Part shown: positions 54,601 to 63,367 of the stretch, one piece after another | Layout: the number at the start of each line of letters is the position of its first letter | Position numbering within the stretch: the first letter of the stretch is position 1 | DNA from: Arthrobacter sp. AFG20 | GTDB taxonomy: Bacteria; Actinomycetota; Actinomycetes; Actinomycetales; Micrococcaceae | Assembly: GCF_002892795.1 (NCBI RefSeq) | Contig: NZ_PJMC01000005.1 | Span: 248,001-312,000 of the forward strand | Reading direction: 5' to 3' | DNA: 64,000 bases | Position numbers and translations under genes: made by a program | Notes under the pieces: generated by a model | The model's database searches: none | The model's input: the letters and a program-made list of their open reading frames with translations, nothing else | What the model was told of the DNA's origin: nothing

Positions 54601-56112
54601 ATGACTACCCCCTCCGCCGCTCCTGCTGCCATTCCTGCCGTCACCGCCGAAACGCCCGTCCGCGTCCGCTTCTGCCCGTCACCCACGGGCACCCCGCACG
54701 TCGGGCTGATCCGCACGGCGCTCTTCAACTGGGCCTACGCCCGCCACACCGGCGGCAAGATGATCTTCCGCATCGAGGACACGGACTCGGCACGCGACAG
54801 CGAGGAAAGCTACCACCAGCTGCTGGATGCCCTGAAATGGCTCGGCATCGACTGGGACGAGGGCGTCGAGGTGGGCGGGCCCCACACGCCGTACCGCCAG
54901 TCGCAGCGGAGCGAGCTGTACCAGGACGTCATCGCCAAGCTCAGGGCAGGCGGCCACATCTACGAGTCCTACTCGACGCCGGATGAGATCGAAGCGCGCC
55001 ACCGCGCCGCCGGCCAGGACCCGAAGCTGGGCTACGACGGCTTTGACCGTGACCTCAGCGACGAACAGGTCGCGGCGTTCAAGGCCGAGGGCCGGGAAGC
55101 CGTGCTGCGCCTGCGGATGCCGGACGAGGACATCACGTTCACCGACCTGGTCCGTGGCGAGATCACGTTCAAGGCCGGCTCCGTCCCGGACTTCGCCGTG
55201 GTGCGTGCCAACGGCGCACCGCTTTATACGCTGGTCAACCCGGTGGACGACGCGCTCATGGGAATCACCCACGTTCTCCGCGGCGAGGACCTGCTGAGCT
55301 CCACGCCGCGGCAGATCGCCCTCTACCGCGCGCTCTATGCGGTGGGCGTCGCGGAATACATGCCCGAGTTCGGGCACCTGCCGTACGTCATGGGCCAGGG
55401 CAACAAGAAGCTTTCCAAGCGCGACCCCGAGTCGAGCCTGTTCCTGCACCGGGAGCGCGGCTTCATCCCCGAGGGGCTGCTGAACTACCTTTCCCTGCTC
55501 GGCTGGTCCCTGAGCGCCGACGAGGACATCTTCACGGTGGAACAGCTGGTGAAGAACTTCGACATCCACGATGTCCTGGCCAACCCGGCCCGGTTCGACC
55601 TCAAGAAGGCCGAAGCGATCAACGGAACACACGTCCGGCTGCTGGACCCTGCAGTCTTCCGCGAGCGGCTGGTCCCGTACCTCCGGCACGAGGGTCTGGT
55701 GGGGGAGATCCTCACGGACCGCCAGGAGGAGATCCTGACGGAAGCGGCACCGCTGGTCCAGGAGCGGATCACCCTCCTCGGCGAAGCCCCGGAGATGCTG
55801 GCGTTCCTGTTCAAGGCCGACGACGAGATCGACGTTGCGGACGATGCCCGCAAGGGACTGCCGGAGAACGTCACCGAGGTTCTGGATGCGGCGCTGGCCG
55901 CGCTCGAGCCGGTCGGCGACTGGACTGCTGAAAACATCCAGTCCGCGCTGAAGCAGGCGCTGGTTGAGGATCTGGGGATCAAGCCCCGGCTTGCGTTCGG
56001 TCCCGTACGCACCGCGATCTCCGGCCGCCGGATCTCGCCGCCGCTGTTCGAGTCCATGGTCATCCTGGGCAAGGAATCGTCTCTGGCCCGCCTGCGGGCT
56101 TTCCGCGGCTGA
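54601..56112 (+). CDS. gltX: glutamate-tRNA ligase GltX
   Basis: A 503-residue class I synthetase charging tRNA-Glu. The HIGH-type site is [19 protein letters not shown] (read in parts) near residue 25, and the KMSKS-type loop is [10 protein letters not shown] near residue 265. FRIEDTD and HLPYVMGQG are also present. In organisms without GlnRS the same enzyme also misacylates tRNA-Gln for amidation; no glnS is in this window. The following HAD hydrolase overlaps its stop (ATGA), so the two are co-translated. A tRNA-Gln and a tRNA-Glu lie about 1 kb downstream. Confidence 0.98.
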   Translation: MTTPSAAPAAIPAVTAETPVRVRFCPSPTGTPHVGLIRTALFNWAYARHTGGKMIFRIEDTDSARDSEESYHQLLDALKWLGIDWDEGVEVGGPHTPYRQSQRSELYQDVIAKLRAGGHIYESYSTPDEIEARHRAAGQDPKLGYDGFDRDLSDEQVAAFKAEGREAVLRLRMPDEDITFTDLVRGEITFKAGSVPDFAVVRANGAPLYTLVNPVDDALMGITHVLRGEDLLSSTPRQIALYRALYAVGVAEYMPEFGHLPYVMGQGNKKLSKRDPESSLFLHRERGFIPEGLLNYLSLLGWSLSADEDIFTVEQLVKNFDIHDVLANPARFDLKKAEAINGTHVRLLDPAVFRERLVPYLRHEGLVGEILTDRQEEILTEAAPLVQERITLLGEAPEMLAFLFKADDEIDVADDARKGLPENVTEVLDAALAALEPVGDWTAENIQSALKQALVEDLGIKPRLAFGPVRTAISGRRISPPLFESMVILGKESSLARLRAFRG

Positions 56113-56864
56113 TGTCACACCCCGCAGTGGAAAGCACCGTCCTGTCCCGCAGCCTCGGGGCGGTCAGCGGTGTCCTGTTCGACATTGACGACACCCTCGT
56201 GGACCTTGCCTACGCCATGACCACGGCGCTGCGGGACGCCAGCGAACATCTCCTTCCCGGCCTGGACCAGGCCGGGTGGGAGAAGGTGGGGCGGATCTTC
56301 ACACACGAGACAACCCACTACTACGACCGCTACCTCGCCGGCGAGCTGACCTTCAACGAGCAGCGACTGCTCAGGGGCCGCGCAGCACTGGGCCACTTCG
56401 GCGTCGAAATGGGCGAGGGGGAGGAGTCACACAACTGGCTCAGCACCTACTCGCGGCTGCAGCCCAGCTACGTTCGGGCCTACGAGGACGTCCTGCCGTT
56501 CCTCGACGCCCTGGACCAGGCCGGCATCCCGTACGGGGCCGTGAGCAACAATGTGCACGACTACCAGCGGGTGAAGCTGGACAGTGCCGGCCTGGAACGC
56601 ATCCGGTTCCTCGTGGGCACCGACACCGTCGGCGTCCCCAAGCCGGACCCTGCCATCTACCTCGAGGGCGTCCGGCTGATCGGCAGTACCCCTGCCACCA
56701 CGCTGTACATCGGGGACAACCGGCTCCTGGACGCCGAGGGCTCGACGGCGGCAGGACTGTTGGGCATCTGGCTGAACCGCAGCGGGGAGCAGGCCCCGGG
56801 TTTCCAGGGGCAGGAGATTGCCTCGCTGTTGGAACTGCTGGCGCTGCCAGCCGGTTCGAGCTAG
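56112..56864 (+). CDS. HAD family hydrolase
   Basis: A 250-residue haloacid dehalogenase superfamily phosphatase. Motif I is LFDIDDTLVD with Asp24 and Asp26, motif II AVSNNVHDYQ, motif III GVPKPDPAIY and motif IV YIGDNRLLDAEG, all as expected, with a helical cap between motifs I and II. It probably dephosphorylates a small metabolite. It overlaps gltX by one start/stop (ATGA) and may remove a compound linked to that step, which is speculation. Confidence 0.93.
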   Translation: MSHPAVESTVLSRSLGAVSGVLFDIDDTLVDLAYAMTTALRDASEHLLPGLDQAGWEKVGRIFTHETTHYYDRYLAGELTFNEQRLLRGRAALGHFGVEMGEGEESHNWLSTYSRLQPSYVRAYEDVLPFLDALDQAGIPYGAVSNNVHDYQRVKLDSAGLERIRFLVGTDTVGVPKPDPAIYLEGVRLIGSTPATTLYIGDNRLLDAEGSTAAGLLGIWLNRSGEQAPGFQGQEIASLLELLALPAGSS

Positions 56865-57026
56865 TCGGCCGGGTCCGTTGCCTGCGCCCGGCGCGGCCTT
56901 CTGAAAGTGTGGCGCAGGTAACGGCCCGCCGATTTGTGCGGCGCAAAAGTCTCGGGTAGAGTAATTACTCGTGCTGAGGGGCACGGAGCGAAAGACAGAG
57001 ACTTTCGACCGGCCCGAAAGTGCCAA

Positions 57027-57098
57027 TGGGATATGGTGTAATTGGCAACACTACGGTTTCTGGTACCGTCATTCTAGGTTCGAGTCCTGGTATCCCAG
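57027..57098 (+). tRNA. tRNA-Gln (anticodon CUG)
   Basis: A 72-base gene. Acceptor TGGGATA pairs with TATCCCA, discriminator G, CCA not encoded. Anticodon stem ACGGT/ACCGT holds loop TTCTGGT, anticodon CTG. T arm CTAGGTTCGAGTCCTGG has normal GTTCGAG. Confidence 0.95.
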
Positions 57099-57228
57099 CT
57101 CTGAATTTCTTCGGATTTTCCGCAGTTATTCAGGTGTTGCGAATCGAAAATCATCGATTTGGAACAAAGCCAAATATGTGTAAAACTAACTTGGCTTGAT
57201 TGGCGGAAACGCTGATTGAAAAGTACAC
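57099..57228. other. AT-rich spacer between tRNA-Gln and tRNA-Glu
   Basis: A 130-base spacer markedly richer in A and T than the rest of the window. It has no gene. AAGCCAA (57167-57173) and TTGGCTT (57191-57197) can form a 7-base stem with a 17-base loop, which might be a processing signal or a weak terminator of the tRNA-Gln transcript. Confidence 0.5.
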
Positions 57229-57301
57229 GGCCCCATCGTATAGCGGCCTAGTACGCCGCCCTCTCACGGCGGTAACGCGGGTTCGAATCCCGCTGGGGTC
57301 A
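57229..57301 (+). tRNA. tRNA-Glu (anticodon CUC)
   Basis: A 73-base gene. Acceptor GGCCCCA pairs with TGGGGTC (one wobble), discriminator A, CCA not encoded. Anticodon stem CCGCC/GGCGG holds loop CTCTCAC, anticodon CTC. T arm GCGGGTTCGAATCCCGC is perfect. A terminator follows 7 bases later. Confidence 0.96.
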
Positions 57302-57308
57302 CAAGTAA

Positions 57309-57345
57309 CCGGCTCCGGGCAACAGCCCGGGGCCGGCTTTGTTTT
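57309..57345 (+). terminator. terminator after tRNA-Glu
   Basis: A 12-base stem (57309-57320 and 57325-57336, one G-T pair) with loop AACA, followed by CTTTGTTTT. It ends the tRNA-Glu transcript before the GTPase pair. Confidence 0.9.
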
Positions 57346-57434
57346 GCCGGAAAATTTCCTGGGCCCGCGGAGTGTTCAGCGGCCGCTATGCGCGGGTCCG
57401 ACCTAAACCCGGGCTGAACTGGCATGATGAGGCT

Positions 57435-59225
57435 GTGACCTCCGACCGGATCCCGCCAACCCAGGGCCAGGGCCAGGACCTGGAAACGCAGCCAGCCGGC
57501 GTTCGCCTCCTGGAGGACGTCCGCCGCGATCTGGCAGCCGTCTCGTTGCCACTGGCCCTGCCGACGGCCGAACAGGCACGGCTGGAGATCCGGAACTCAG
57601 TGGCCCAGCTCGATGACTACATCCTGCCTCGCTACCGCAGCCTTGACGCTCCGCTGCTGGCCGTCGTCGGCGGCTCAACGGGTGCCGGCAAATCGACGCT
57701 CGTGAACGCGCTCGTCGGCCACCCGGTCACACGTGCCGGCGCCATCCGGCCCACCACCCGCCAGCCGATCCTCCTGCACCATCCCTCGGAAGCTGAGTGG
57801 TTCGAGGACCAGCGGGTACTGCCGGGCCTCAGCCGGATCCGCGGAACCGTCGTTCCGGCCGGGGTCACGCCTGCGCCCGGCGGTCCACCCGGAACGTCAA
57901 CGGACACCGCGCCCGTCTCGTCACTGGTCCTCGTGGGCGAGCATGCCGTGCCCGAGGGCATCGCACTGCTTGACGCTCCGGACGTGGATTCCATCTCCGA
58001 CGAGAACCGCAGGCTCGCCGGGCAGCTGCTGGCGGCAGCGGACCTTTGGATCTTTGTGACCACCGCCAACCGCTACGCTGACGCCGTACCCTGGAAGCTT
58101 CTGCTGAACGCGGCATCGAGGGACATCATGGTGGCGGTGGTCCTCGACCGCGTGCCGCCGGCGGCGGAAGCCGAAGTGAGCGAGGACCTGCGAAGCATGC
58201 TGGCCCGGGAAGGCCTTGGTGCCGCCCGCCTGTTTGTCATCCCGGAAGTCGCCCTCGGCAGCTCCGGCATGCTTCCGGCGGAAACCGTGCAACCCCTGAA
58301 AGCCTGGCTCCGCGGCCTTGCCGACGACGCCGCAGCCCGCACTGACATCGCACGGCGGACGCTGCACGGCGCTGTACGGGAGCTTGGCCAACGCGTGGGC
58401 CGCATCGCCGACGCCGCCAGGGAACAGGGCCGCGCGGCCACCGTGCTGGGCGGCGACGTACGGGCCGCGTATCAGGACGCAGGCACCCGGATCATCGACG
58501 CCACCAAGGACGGGGCGCTCCTGCGCGGCGAGGTCCTGGCCCGCTGGCAGGATTTTGTGGGAACGGGTGAGTTCTTCCGCAGCCTGGAGCAGAACGTGGG
58601 GCGGTTCCGCGACCGGGTTGGGGCATTCTTTCGGGGCGAGCCCGCGCCCGCAGTGAAAGTGGAAACCGCCATTGAAACGGGGCTCCAGGCCGTCATTCTG
58701 GATGAGGCCGCCAAGGCGGCGGAGGACGCTGACCAGCGCTGGCGCTCGGATCCGGCAGGCCGGCAACTCCTGGGCACCGACGACCTCTCGGGAACGAGCC
58801 CTGGCTTTGGGGACCTCGTGGCGGCTGAGATACGCGACTGGCAGGCTGGCCTCATGGAACTGATCAGGACCGAAGGGCAGGACAAGCGGACCCAGGCACG
58901 GTGGCTCTCCTTCGGCATCAACGGCCTCGGCGCAGCACTGATGATTGTGGTTTTCTCCATGACCGCGGGGTTGACCGGCCTGGAGATCGGCGTCGCCGGA
59001 GGAACCGCCGTCGTGGGCCAGAAACTGCTCGAAGCCGTCTTTGGCGAGGACGCTGTGCGCCGGCTCGCCCGTACCGCCCGTGACGATTTGGCCAGCAGGT
59101 GCCGAGGCCTGCTGGCGGCCGAGCAGGAGCGCTTCCTGAACCGGCTGGCCCCGGACACCGGGCAGGCCGCCGTCGGGCTCGCCCAGCATGCGCAGGCGCT
59201 CACGCGACTGGCGGACGCCACGTGA
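57435..59225 (+). CDS. dynamin-like membrane GTPase, first of a pair
   Basis: A 596-residue P-loop GTPase. G1 is VVGGSTGAGKST (residues 79-88 region), the G3 region is LLDAPDVDS, and VVLDRVP stands where G4 is expected and lacks the usual NKxD. The C-terminal part is helical with a hydrophobic segment of about 35 residues near 510-545 (FGINGLGAALMIVVFSMTAG onward), so it is membrane-associated. Such proteins are annotated as dynamin-family or ABC-like in actinobacteria; the function is unknown. I start at the GTG at 57435. Its stop overlaps the second GTPase (GTGA). Confidence 0.82.
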   Translation: MTSDRIPPTQGQGQDLETQPAGVRLLEDVRRDLAAVSLPLALPTAEQARLEIRNSVAQLDDYILPRYRSLDAPLLAVVGGSTGAGKSTLVNALVGHPVTRAGAIRPTTRQPILLHHPSEAEWFEDQRVLPGLSRIRGTVVPAGVTPAPGGPPGTSTDTAPVSSLVLVGEHAVPEGIALLDAPDVDSISDENRRLAGQLLAAADLWIFVTTANRYADAVPWKLLLNAASRDIMVAVVLDRVPPAAEAEVSEDLRSMLAREGLGAARLFVIPEVALGSSGMLPAETVQPLKAWLRGLADDAAARTDIARRTLHGAVRELGQRVGRIADAAREQGRAATVLGGDVRAAYQDAGTRIIDATKDGALLRGEVLARWQDFVGTGEFFRSLEQNVGRFRDRVGAFFRGEPAPAVKVETAIETGLQAVILDEAAKAAEDADQRWRSDPAGRQLLGTDDLSGTSPGFGDLVAAEIRDWQAGLMELIRTEGQDKRTQARWLSFGINGLGAALMIVVFSMTAGLTGLEIGVAGGTAVVGQKLLEAVFGEDAVRRLARTARDDLASRCRGLLAAEQERFLNRLAPDTGQAAVGLAQHAQALTRLADAT

Positions 59226-60835
59226 ACCGCCGAGGGAGGGCAAAGGAAGAGGTGCGGCTGCAAGGGCGCCTCGATGCTTTGGGCAGGGCCCGTGAGCTGG
59301 CCGAGGGCGTGCTTCCCGACGCCGCCCTCGAGGACGTGCTCGGGGTCCTGGAACGTGCCCGGTCGCGGCGGGCGCTCTCTGCCGACCATACGGTGGTGGG
59401 CTTCTTCGGGGCGACCGGAAGCGGAAAATCCACCCTGTTCAACGCCGTGAACGGCGCCGAAATCGCGACGGCGGCGGCGCGCCGGCCCACCACATCCGAA
59501 CCCTTGGCGAGTGTGTGGGGAGCCGACGGCAGTGAGCCGCTGCTGGACTGGCTGGATGTCCGCTCCCGTCACCTCGCAGACCCCGTGGACGGGTTTGCCG
59601 ACGACGACACCGGGCTGATCCTGCTGGATTTGCCTGACTTCGACTCAACACGCACCGCTAACCGGGAGATCGTGCAGCGGCTGGTGGGGATGGTGGACGT
59701 CCTCGTCTGGGTGCTGGACCCGCAAAAGTATGCGGACGCCGCCGTCCATAACGGCTTCCTGGCACCGCTGGCGTCGCACGAGGCCGTCACGCTGGTGGTG
59801 CTCAACCAGGTGGACAGGCTTCCGGCAGCGGATGTGGAGCCCGTGCTGGAGTCGCTTCGGGGGATCCTGGCCCGCGAGGGACTGGGCAAGGTACAGGTCC
59901 TTGCGGCGTCCGCGCTGACGGGAGCGGGAGTGGACGGTGTCCGGGCTGCTATCCACCGCGTGGTTTCGCAGCGGGAGGCGCTGTCGCTGCGGCTGTCCGC
60001 GGACGTGACCAAGGCGGCGGCGCAGCTGGAGGAAGTTTCGGGCCGCGGGGAAGCCGCTGGCGTGAAGGGCGGGACCGTAGCGCGGCTCGCCAATGAACTG
60101 GCGACGGCGGCCAACGTGCCCTTGGTGGCCGATGCGGTGTCCGCGTCCTACCGGATCGAGTCCACCCGGCGCACCGGCTGGCCGGTGACGCGGTGGCTGG
60201 TCCGCTTCAGACCTGATCCGCTCCGCCGGCTCAACCTGCGACGCACTGCCAGCGCCGAGGTGAACCGGACGTCGCTGCCGCCGGCGGGTGCCCCGGAGCG
60301 TGCCCGGAGCGATGCTGCGGTCCGCCAGTTTGCAGACGCTGCCAGTGACGGTGCCCCCGGGCCCTGGCAGGCATCCATCCGCGCCGCGGCCCGGAGGGGG
60401 AGGGACCGGCTGCCGGACGCTCTTGACCAGGCCATCGCCGGGGCTGACCTCGCTGCCGGCCGGAAGTCCTGGTGGTGGGGTGCGTTCAACGTGGTGCAAT
60501 GGCTGGCGCTGCTCGCGGCCGTGGCCGGACTGGGGTGGCTTGGTGTGCTGGCCGGGCTCGGCTACCTGCAACTGCCCGTGCCGCAGGTGCCCCGGGTGGA
60601 AGGATGGCCGGTCCCCACCCTACTGATTGCCGGCGGCGCTGCACTGGGGATTCTCCTTGCCGTGACGGCCAAATTCATCTCTGCCAGCGTGGCGAAGCGC
60701 CGCGGCGCGAGGGCCAGGAAGCGGCTCAACGCTGCCGTGGCAGAAGTGGCGGGCAGGCTTGTGGTGGAACCGGTGGAGGCGGAGGTCCGTCGCCTGGAGG
60801 AGTTCAACGCGGCGCTGCGGACCGCCGCCGGCTAA
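59222..60835 (+). CDS. membrane GTPase, second of a pair
   Basis: A 537-residue P-loop GTPase. G1 is FFGATGSGKST (residues 61-71), the G3 region LLDLPDFDS, and G4 is NQVD, a fair NKxD variant, so it is more orthodox than its partner. Two hydrophobic segments lie about residues 415-450 (WWWGAFNVVQWLALLAAVAG onward) and 460-485, then a short basic cytosolic tail. The GTG start overlaps the stop of the first GTPase by 4 bases, implying coupled translation and a two-protein complex. The pair recalls the actinobacterial DynA/DynB-type dynamin pairs, but that identity is unproven. Confidence 0.83.
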   Translation: MNRRGRAKEEVRLQGRLDALGRARELAEGVLPDAALEDVLGVLERARSRRALSADHTVVGFFGATGSGKSTLFNAVNGAEIATAAARRPTTSEPLASVWGADGSEPLLDWLDVRSRHLADPVDGFADDDTGLILLDLPDFDSTRTANREIVQRLVGMVDVLVWVLDPQKYADAAVHNGFLAPLASHEAVTLVVLNQVDRLPAADVEPVLESLRGILAREGLGKVQVLAASALTGAGVDGVRAAIHRVVSQREALSLRLSADVTKAAAQLEEVSGRGEAAGVKGGTVARLANELATAANVPLVADAVSASYRIESTRRTGWPVTRWLVRFRPDPLRRLNLRRTASAEVNRTSLPPAGAPERARSDAAVRQFADAASDGAPGPWQASIRAAARRGRDRLPDALDQAIAGADLAAGRKSWWWGAFNVVQWLALLAAVAGLGWLGVLAGLGYLQLPVPQVPRVEGWPVPTLLIAGGAALGILLAVTAKFISASVAKRRGARARKRLNAAVAEVAGRLVVEPVEAEVRRLEEFNAALRTAAG

Positions 60836-60853
60836 GCCTGGTGCTCCGGCCGG

Positions 60854-61405
60854 TCAGCCGGCTGCCGTCTCCAGGGCTGTGGCGGCGTCCCGGACCTTGA
60901 TCATGGTGCGGAGGTTTCGGGTGGTGGTGGAGGCCTTGTATTTCGGCTTGGCCGACAGTTTGCTGAACGGGCTTTCGAGCGTACCGCCGGCGGGCGCCAG
61001 CCAGGCCATGGCCTCGGGACCCAGCCGCTCCTGCTTCGCGCCGTCCAGTGCTTTGCCCATGGCGAACAGCTCATCCAGCGCAGCCGTATCCGAGGCCAGG
61101 GTGAGATACGTGTGCGTGCTTTTGTCGTCGGCGGGATAGCGGCACGCGGACACGAGCTCGGATACGCGGTCCGCTGTCAGGACCACTACCCAGGCGTCGT
61201 AGCCGAACGACTTCCGCAGGGTTGCCTCGAATTCCTTCTTGACGGCGGCAGGGCCGAGATCGCTGGCCAGCACCACGTTGCCGCTGGCCAGCAGCGTCTT
61301 TACTCCGGTGAACGGTCCCGCCTTCAGGGCTTCCTTGAGGTCGGCCATCTTGATGTTGATGCCGCCCACGTTGATGCCGCGGAGGAACACTGCGTAGCTG
61401 GTCAT
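60854..61405 (-). CDS. DUF1697 domain-containing protein
   Basis: A 183-residue DUF1697 protein. The family signature is the N-terminal YAVFLRGINVGGINIKM followed by LASGNVVL, with the conserved central FGYDAWVVVLTADRV. No catalytic role is established for the family. The start at 61405 has TAGTCT (minus strand, 61412-61417) six bases upstream and no ribosome-binding site, so it is probably leaderless. It converges with the GTPase pair, 18 bases apart. Confidence 0.92.
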   Translation of the reverse strand: MTSYAVFLRGINVGGINIKMADLKEALKAGPFTGVKTLLASGNVVLASDLGPAAVKKEFEATLRKSFGYDAWVVVLTADRVSELVSACRYPADDKSTHTYLTLASDTAALDELFAMGKALDGAKQERLGPEAMAWLAPAGGTLESPFSKLSAKPKYKASTTTRNLRTMIKVRDAATALETAAG

Positions 61406-61451
61406 GCGCCCAGACTACTGCCCGACCGCGTTGCCGCCGCGGATTCTCCCG

Positions 61452-63167
61452 CTACGGCGCTGGGCCGGGCTTTTCGGATTGGTCCGTTCCGCGCATCCCT
61501 GTTCCGGCCAGTCCGGATCCGGGCAATGGCGGCGCGGTCGATCGGTAGGTGTGGCCGGTGGGTGTGGTGAGTTCGATGGTGTGCCTGGGTCCTGGTCTGG
61601 GTCGGGCTTTCCAGCCGGGGAGTTCTTTGGTGTGGTTGCAGGCTTCGCAGAGTCCCGCGCCGTTGGCCAAGCTGGTTGGGCCGTCGTCGTGCCACGGGAT
61701 GATGTGGTCGTGGTGGCGGATCGGGGCGTCGCAGTAGGGGGTGCGGCAGGTGTCGTCCCGGACCTGGATGAAGCGGCGCAGTGGTGCCGGAAAAAGTCGC
61801 CTTCGCGAGTCCATGGCCACGAGGTCACCCGTCTCCGGGGTGGTGTAGAGCCGGCGGACCCAGGTCTTGAGCTCCTCGTCTGCCTCGGCCTGTCTGCCGG
61901 TCACCACAGTCCGGGCCCAGGGGGCCAGGACAAGGCCGTAGCCGGTGAGGCGGGCGGGTTCGCTGTCGCCTTGGAAGAGGGTGCGGTCGGTCATGACCAG
62001 GTTGATCTCTATCCCGGTGATGCCGCCGGGGGTGCCGGTGGTGCGTTCGACGAGGGTGTCGGCTTTGATTTGGTCGCGGGAGCGTGGGTCGCCGGCGGAC
62101 TTGAGGGCATCGGCCTGCCCTGTCAGGGCCGCGTGCACGGCGACTCCCTGGTGGGCGGGCAGCAATGCCGTGAGGTAGGTCATGCAGTCGGGGGCCGGGC
62201 GCAGGCTTACGGAGCGCTCCGCCGCGGCGTGGCTGGCCCGTTGGGTGACGGAGCGCGGGTCCCGGCGGGTGGCGGCGGCCCTTACGGTGGCGATGACGGT
62301 CCGTGTCCCGGCGCCAGTGAAGGTTCCGGTGTCCGCGGCGAGTTCCTCGTCCACGGCGGACCGGTCCGCGATGGTCAGACAGGCGGTTTCCTTCACTAGG
62401 TGCATGGCGCGTTCTTCGTTGAGCTGGCCGTTGTCCAGGGCTGCCAGGGTGTGGGGCATCTCCTTGACCAGGGCCTTGGATATGCCGAGCAGCCGGCCGC
62501 CGCGGTGCGGGGACTCGCCCCGGGCAAGCGCGATCTGCTCAGCGGCGCCCGTGCTCTGTTCTTTGGGACGTTTCTTGCCGAGGTCCTCAGCCAACAGCGT
62601 CTCAGGGCTGCCCTCCTCCGCGAGTCCGGCTTGCTCCTCGCGGTGCCGGATCTCGAAGGCGACGGCAAGCCGTGCCTGTTGACCGGCTGCCCAGCATTTG
62701 AGTTTCTCCAGCGCGTGGGTCTGGTCGATCAGCCCGGCACCGTCGGCGGTGAGGTCTGCTGCCGGGAGAAACCAACCCGTCGCTGTTGTACGGTCCTGGG
62801 CAAAGGAACCGGCCGCAACGCGCCGGGACGAAGCGGCGCTGGAGGTAACGCCGTCGCCAAAAGGGCCGCCGTCAAAGGCACCGTCGTCTAAGAGGTCCTC
62901 GTCGAAAGGACGGTCGGCAAACAAGGCCTCGGGAAACGGGTCCTCCGGGAACGAGTCCGGATACGCGGCGTCAGGGGCGTCGTCATACGGCAACCCGTCG
63001 TCCGCCAACCCATCAAACGGAACGGAACGGTTCGCGAACGCACCCTCGGGGAACGCGGCAAGGGGGAAAACGGCCTCTGGAAGAAGAGTGTCAGCAACCG
63101 CAGCAGCCCGCACAACGCCGCCGTGCGGCGCTCCTGCTGTCAGTGCAGAATTCCAGCTGCCTTCCAT
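61452..63167 (-). CDS. DUF222 and HNH endonuclease domain protein (13E12 type)
   Basis: A 571-residue protein. The C-terminal HNH nuclease is clear: CRTPYCDAPIRHHDHIIPWHDDGPTSLANGAGLCEACNHTKE (read in parts), with paired CxxC-like zinc ligands and the H-H/N catalytic set. The middle is the DUF222 helical region, as in the mycobacterial 13E12 repeat family, found in many copies in actinobacteria and of unproven role. The first 130 residues are an acidic, low-complexity tract of P/A/D-F units. I start at the ATG at 63167; a GTG at 63218 is also in frame. The IclR gene upstream is separated by a hairpin. Confidence 0.88.
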   Translation of the reverse strand: MEGSWNSALTAGAPHGGVVRAAAVADTLLPEAVFPLAAFPEGAFANRSVPFDGLADDGLPYDDAPDAAYPDSFPEDPFPEALFADRPFDEDLLDDGAFDGGPFGDGVTSSAASSRRVAAGSFAQDRTTATGWFLPAADLTADGAGLIDQTHALEKLKCWAAGQQARLAVAFEIRHREEQAGLAEEGSPETLLAEDLGKKRPKEQSTGAAEQIALARGESPHRGGRLLGISKALVKEMPHTLAALDNGQLNEERAMHLVKETACLTIADRSAVDEELAADTGTFTGAGTRTVIATVRAAATRRDPRSVTQRASHAAAERSVSLRPAPDCMTYLTALLPAHQGVAVHAALTGQADALKSAGDPRSRDQIKADTLVERTTGTPGGITGIEINLVMTDRTLFQGDSEPARLTGYGLVLAPWARTVVTGRQAEADEELKTWVRRLYTTPETGDLVAMDSRRRLFPAPLRRFIQVRDDTCRTPYCDAPIRHHDHIIPWHDDGPTSLANGAGLCEACNHTKELPGWKARPRPGPRHTIELTTPTGHTYRSTAPPLPGSGLAGTGMRGTDQSEKPGPAP

Positions 63168-63263
63168 GTACTCAGTCTGCCAAGGGGGACTGACAATAAA
63201 GGGTCGATCGGGCACCACAAGGAGCGGGATTCAAAAAGTTTCTTGAACCCACCGGAGAAGGAA

Positions 63264-63323
63264 AACTGGGTAGCAGCTCACGGCCTTCCCAAGCCTGAGA
63301 ACGCTCGGAAGTGCTACCCAGTT
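63264..63323. terminator. long-looped inverted repeat after the IclR gene
   Basis: AACTGGGTAGCA (63264-63275) and TGCTACCCAGTT (63312-63323) form a perfect 12-base stem with a 36-base loop. It lies 45 bases past the IclR stop (minus strand) and upstream of the DUF222 gene. It may be an extended terminator or a small repeat element. Confidence 0.5.
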
Positions 63324-63367
63324 GGGGCGCCGTGGCCCGGGAACAGACTGGCCACCCCGCCGCGAAG

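Noticed and set aside
52665..54728. 687-codon open frame antisense to the MBL and fumarylacetoacetase-like genes
   Set aside because: It spans three real genes on the other strand and their gaps, and has no recognisable domain.
60827..60862. Terminator between the GTPase pair and DUF1697
   Set aside because: GCCGGCT and AGCCGGC can pair, but both arms lie partly within the coding ends and the pairing is what GC-rich sequence gives by chance, so I do not call it.
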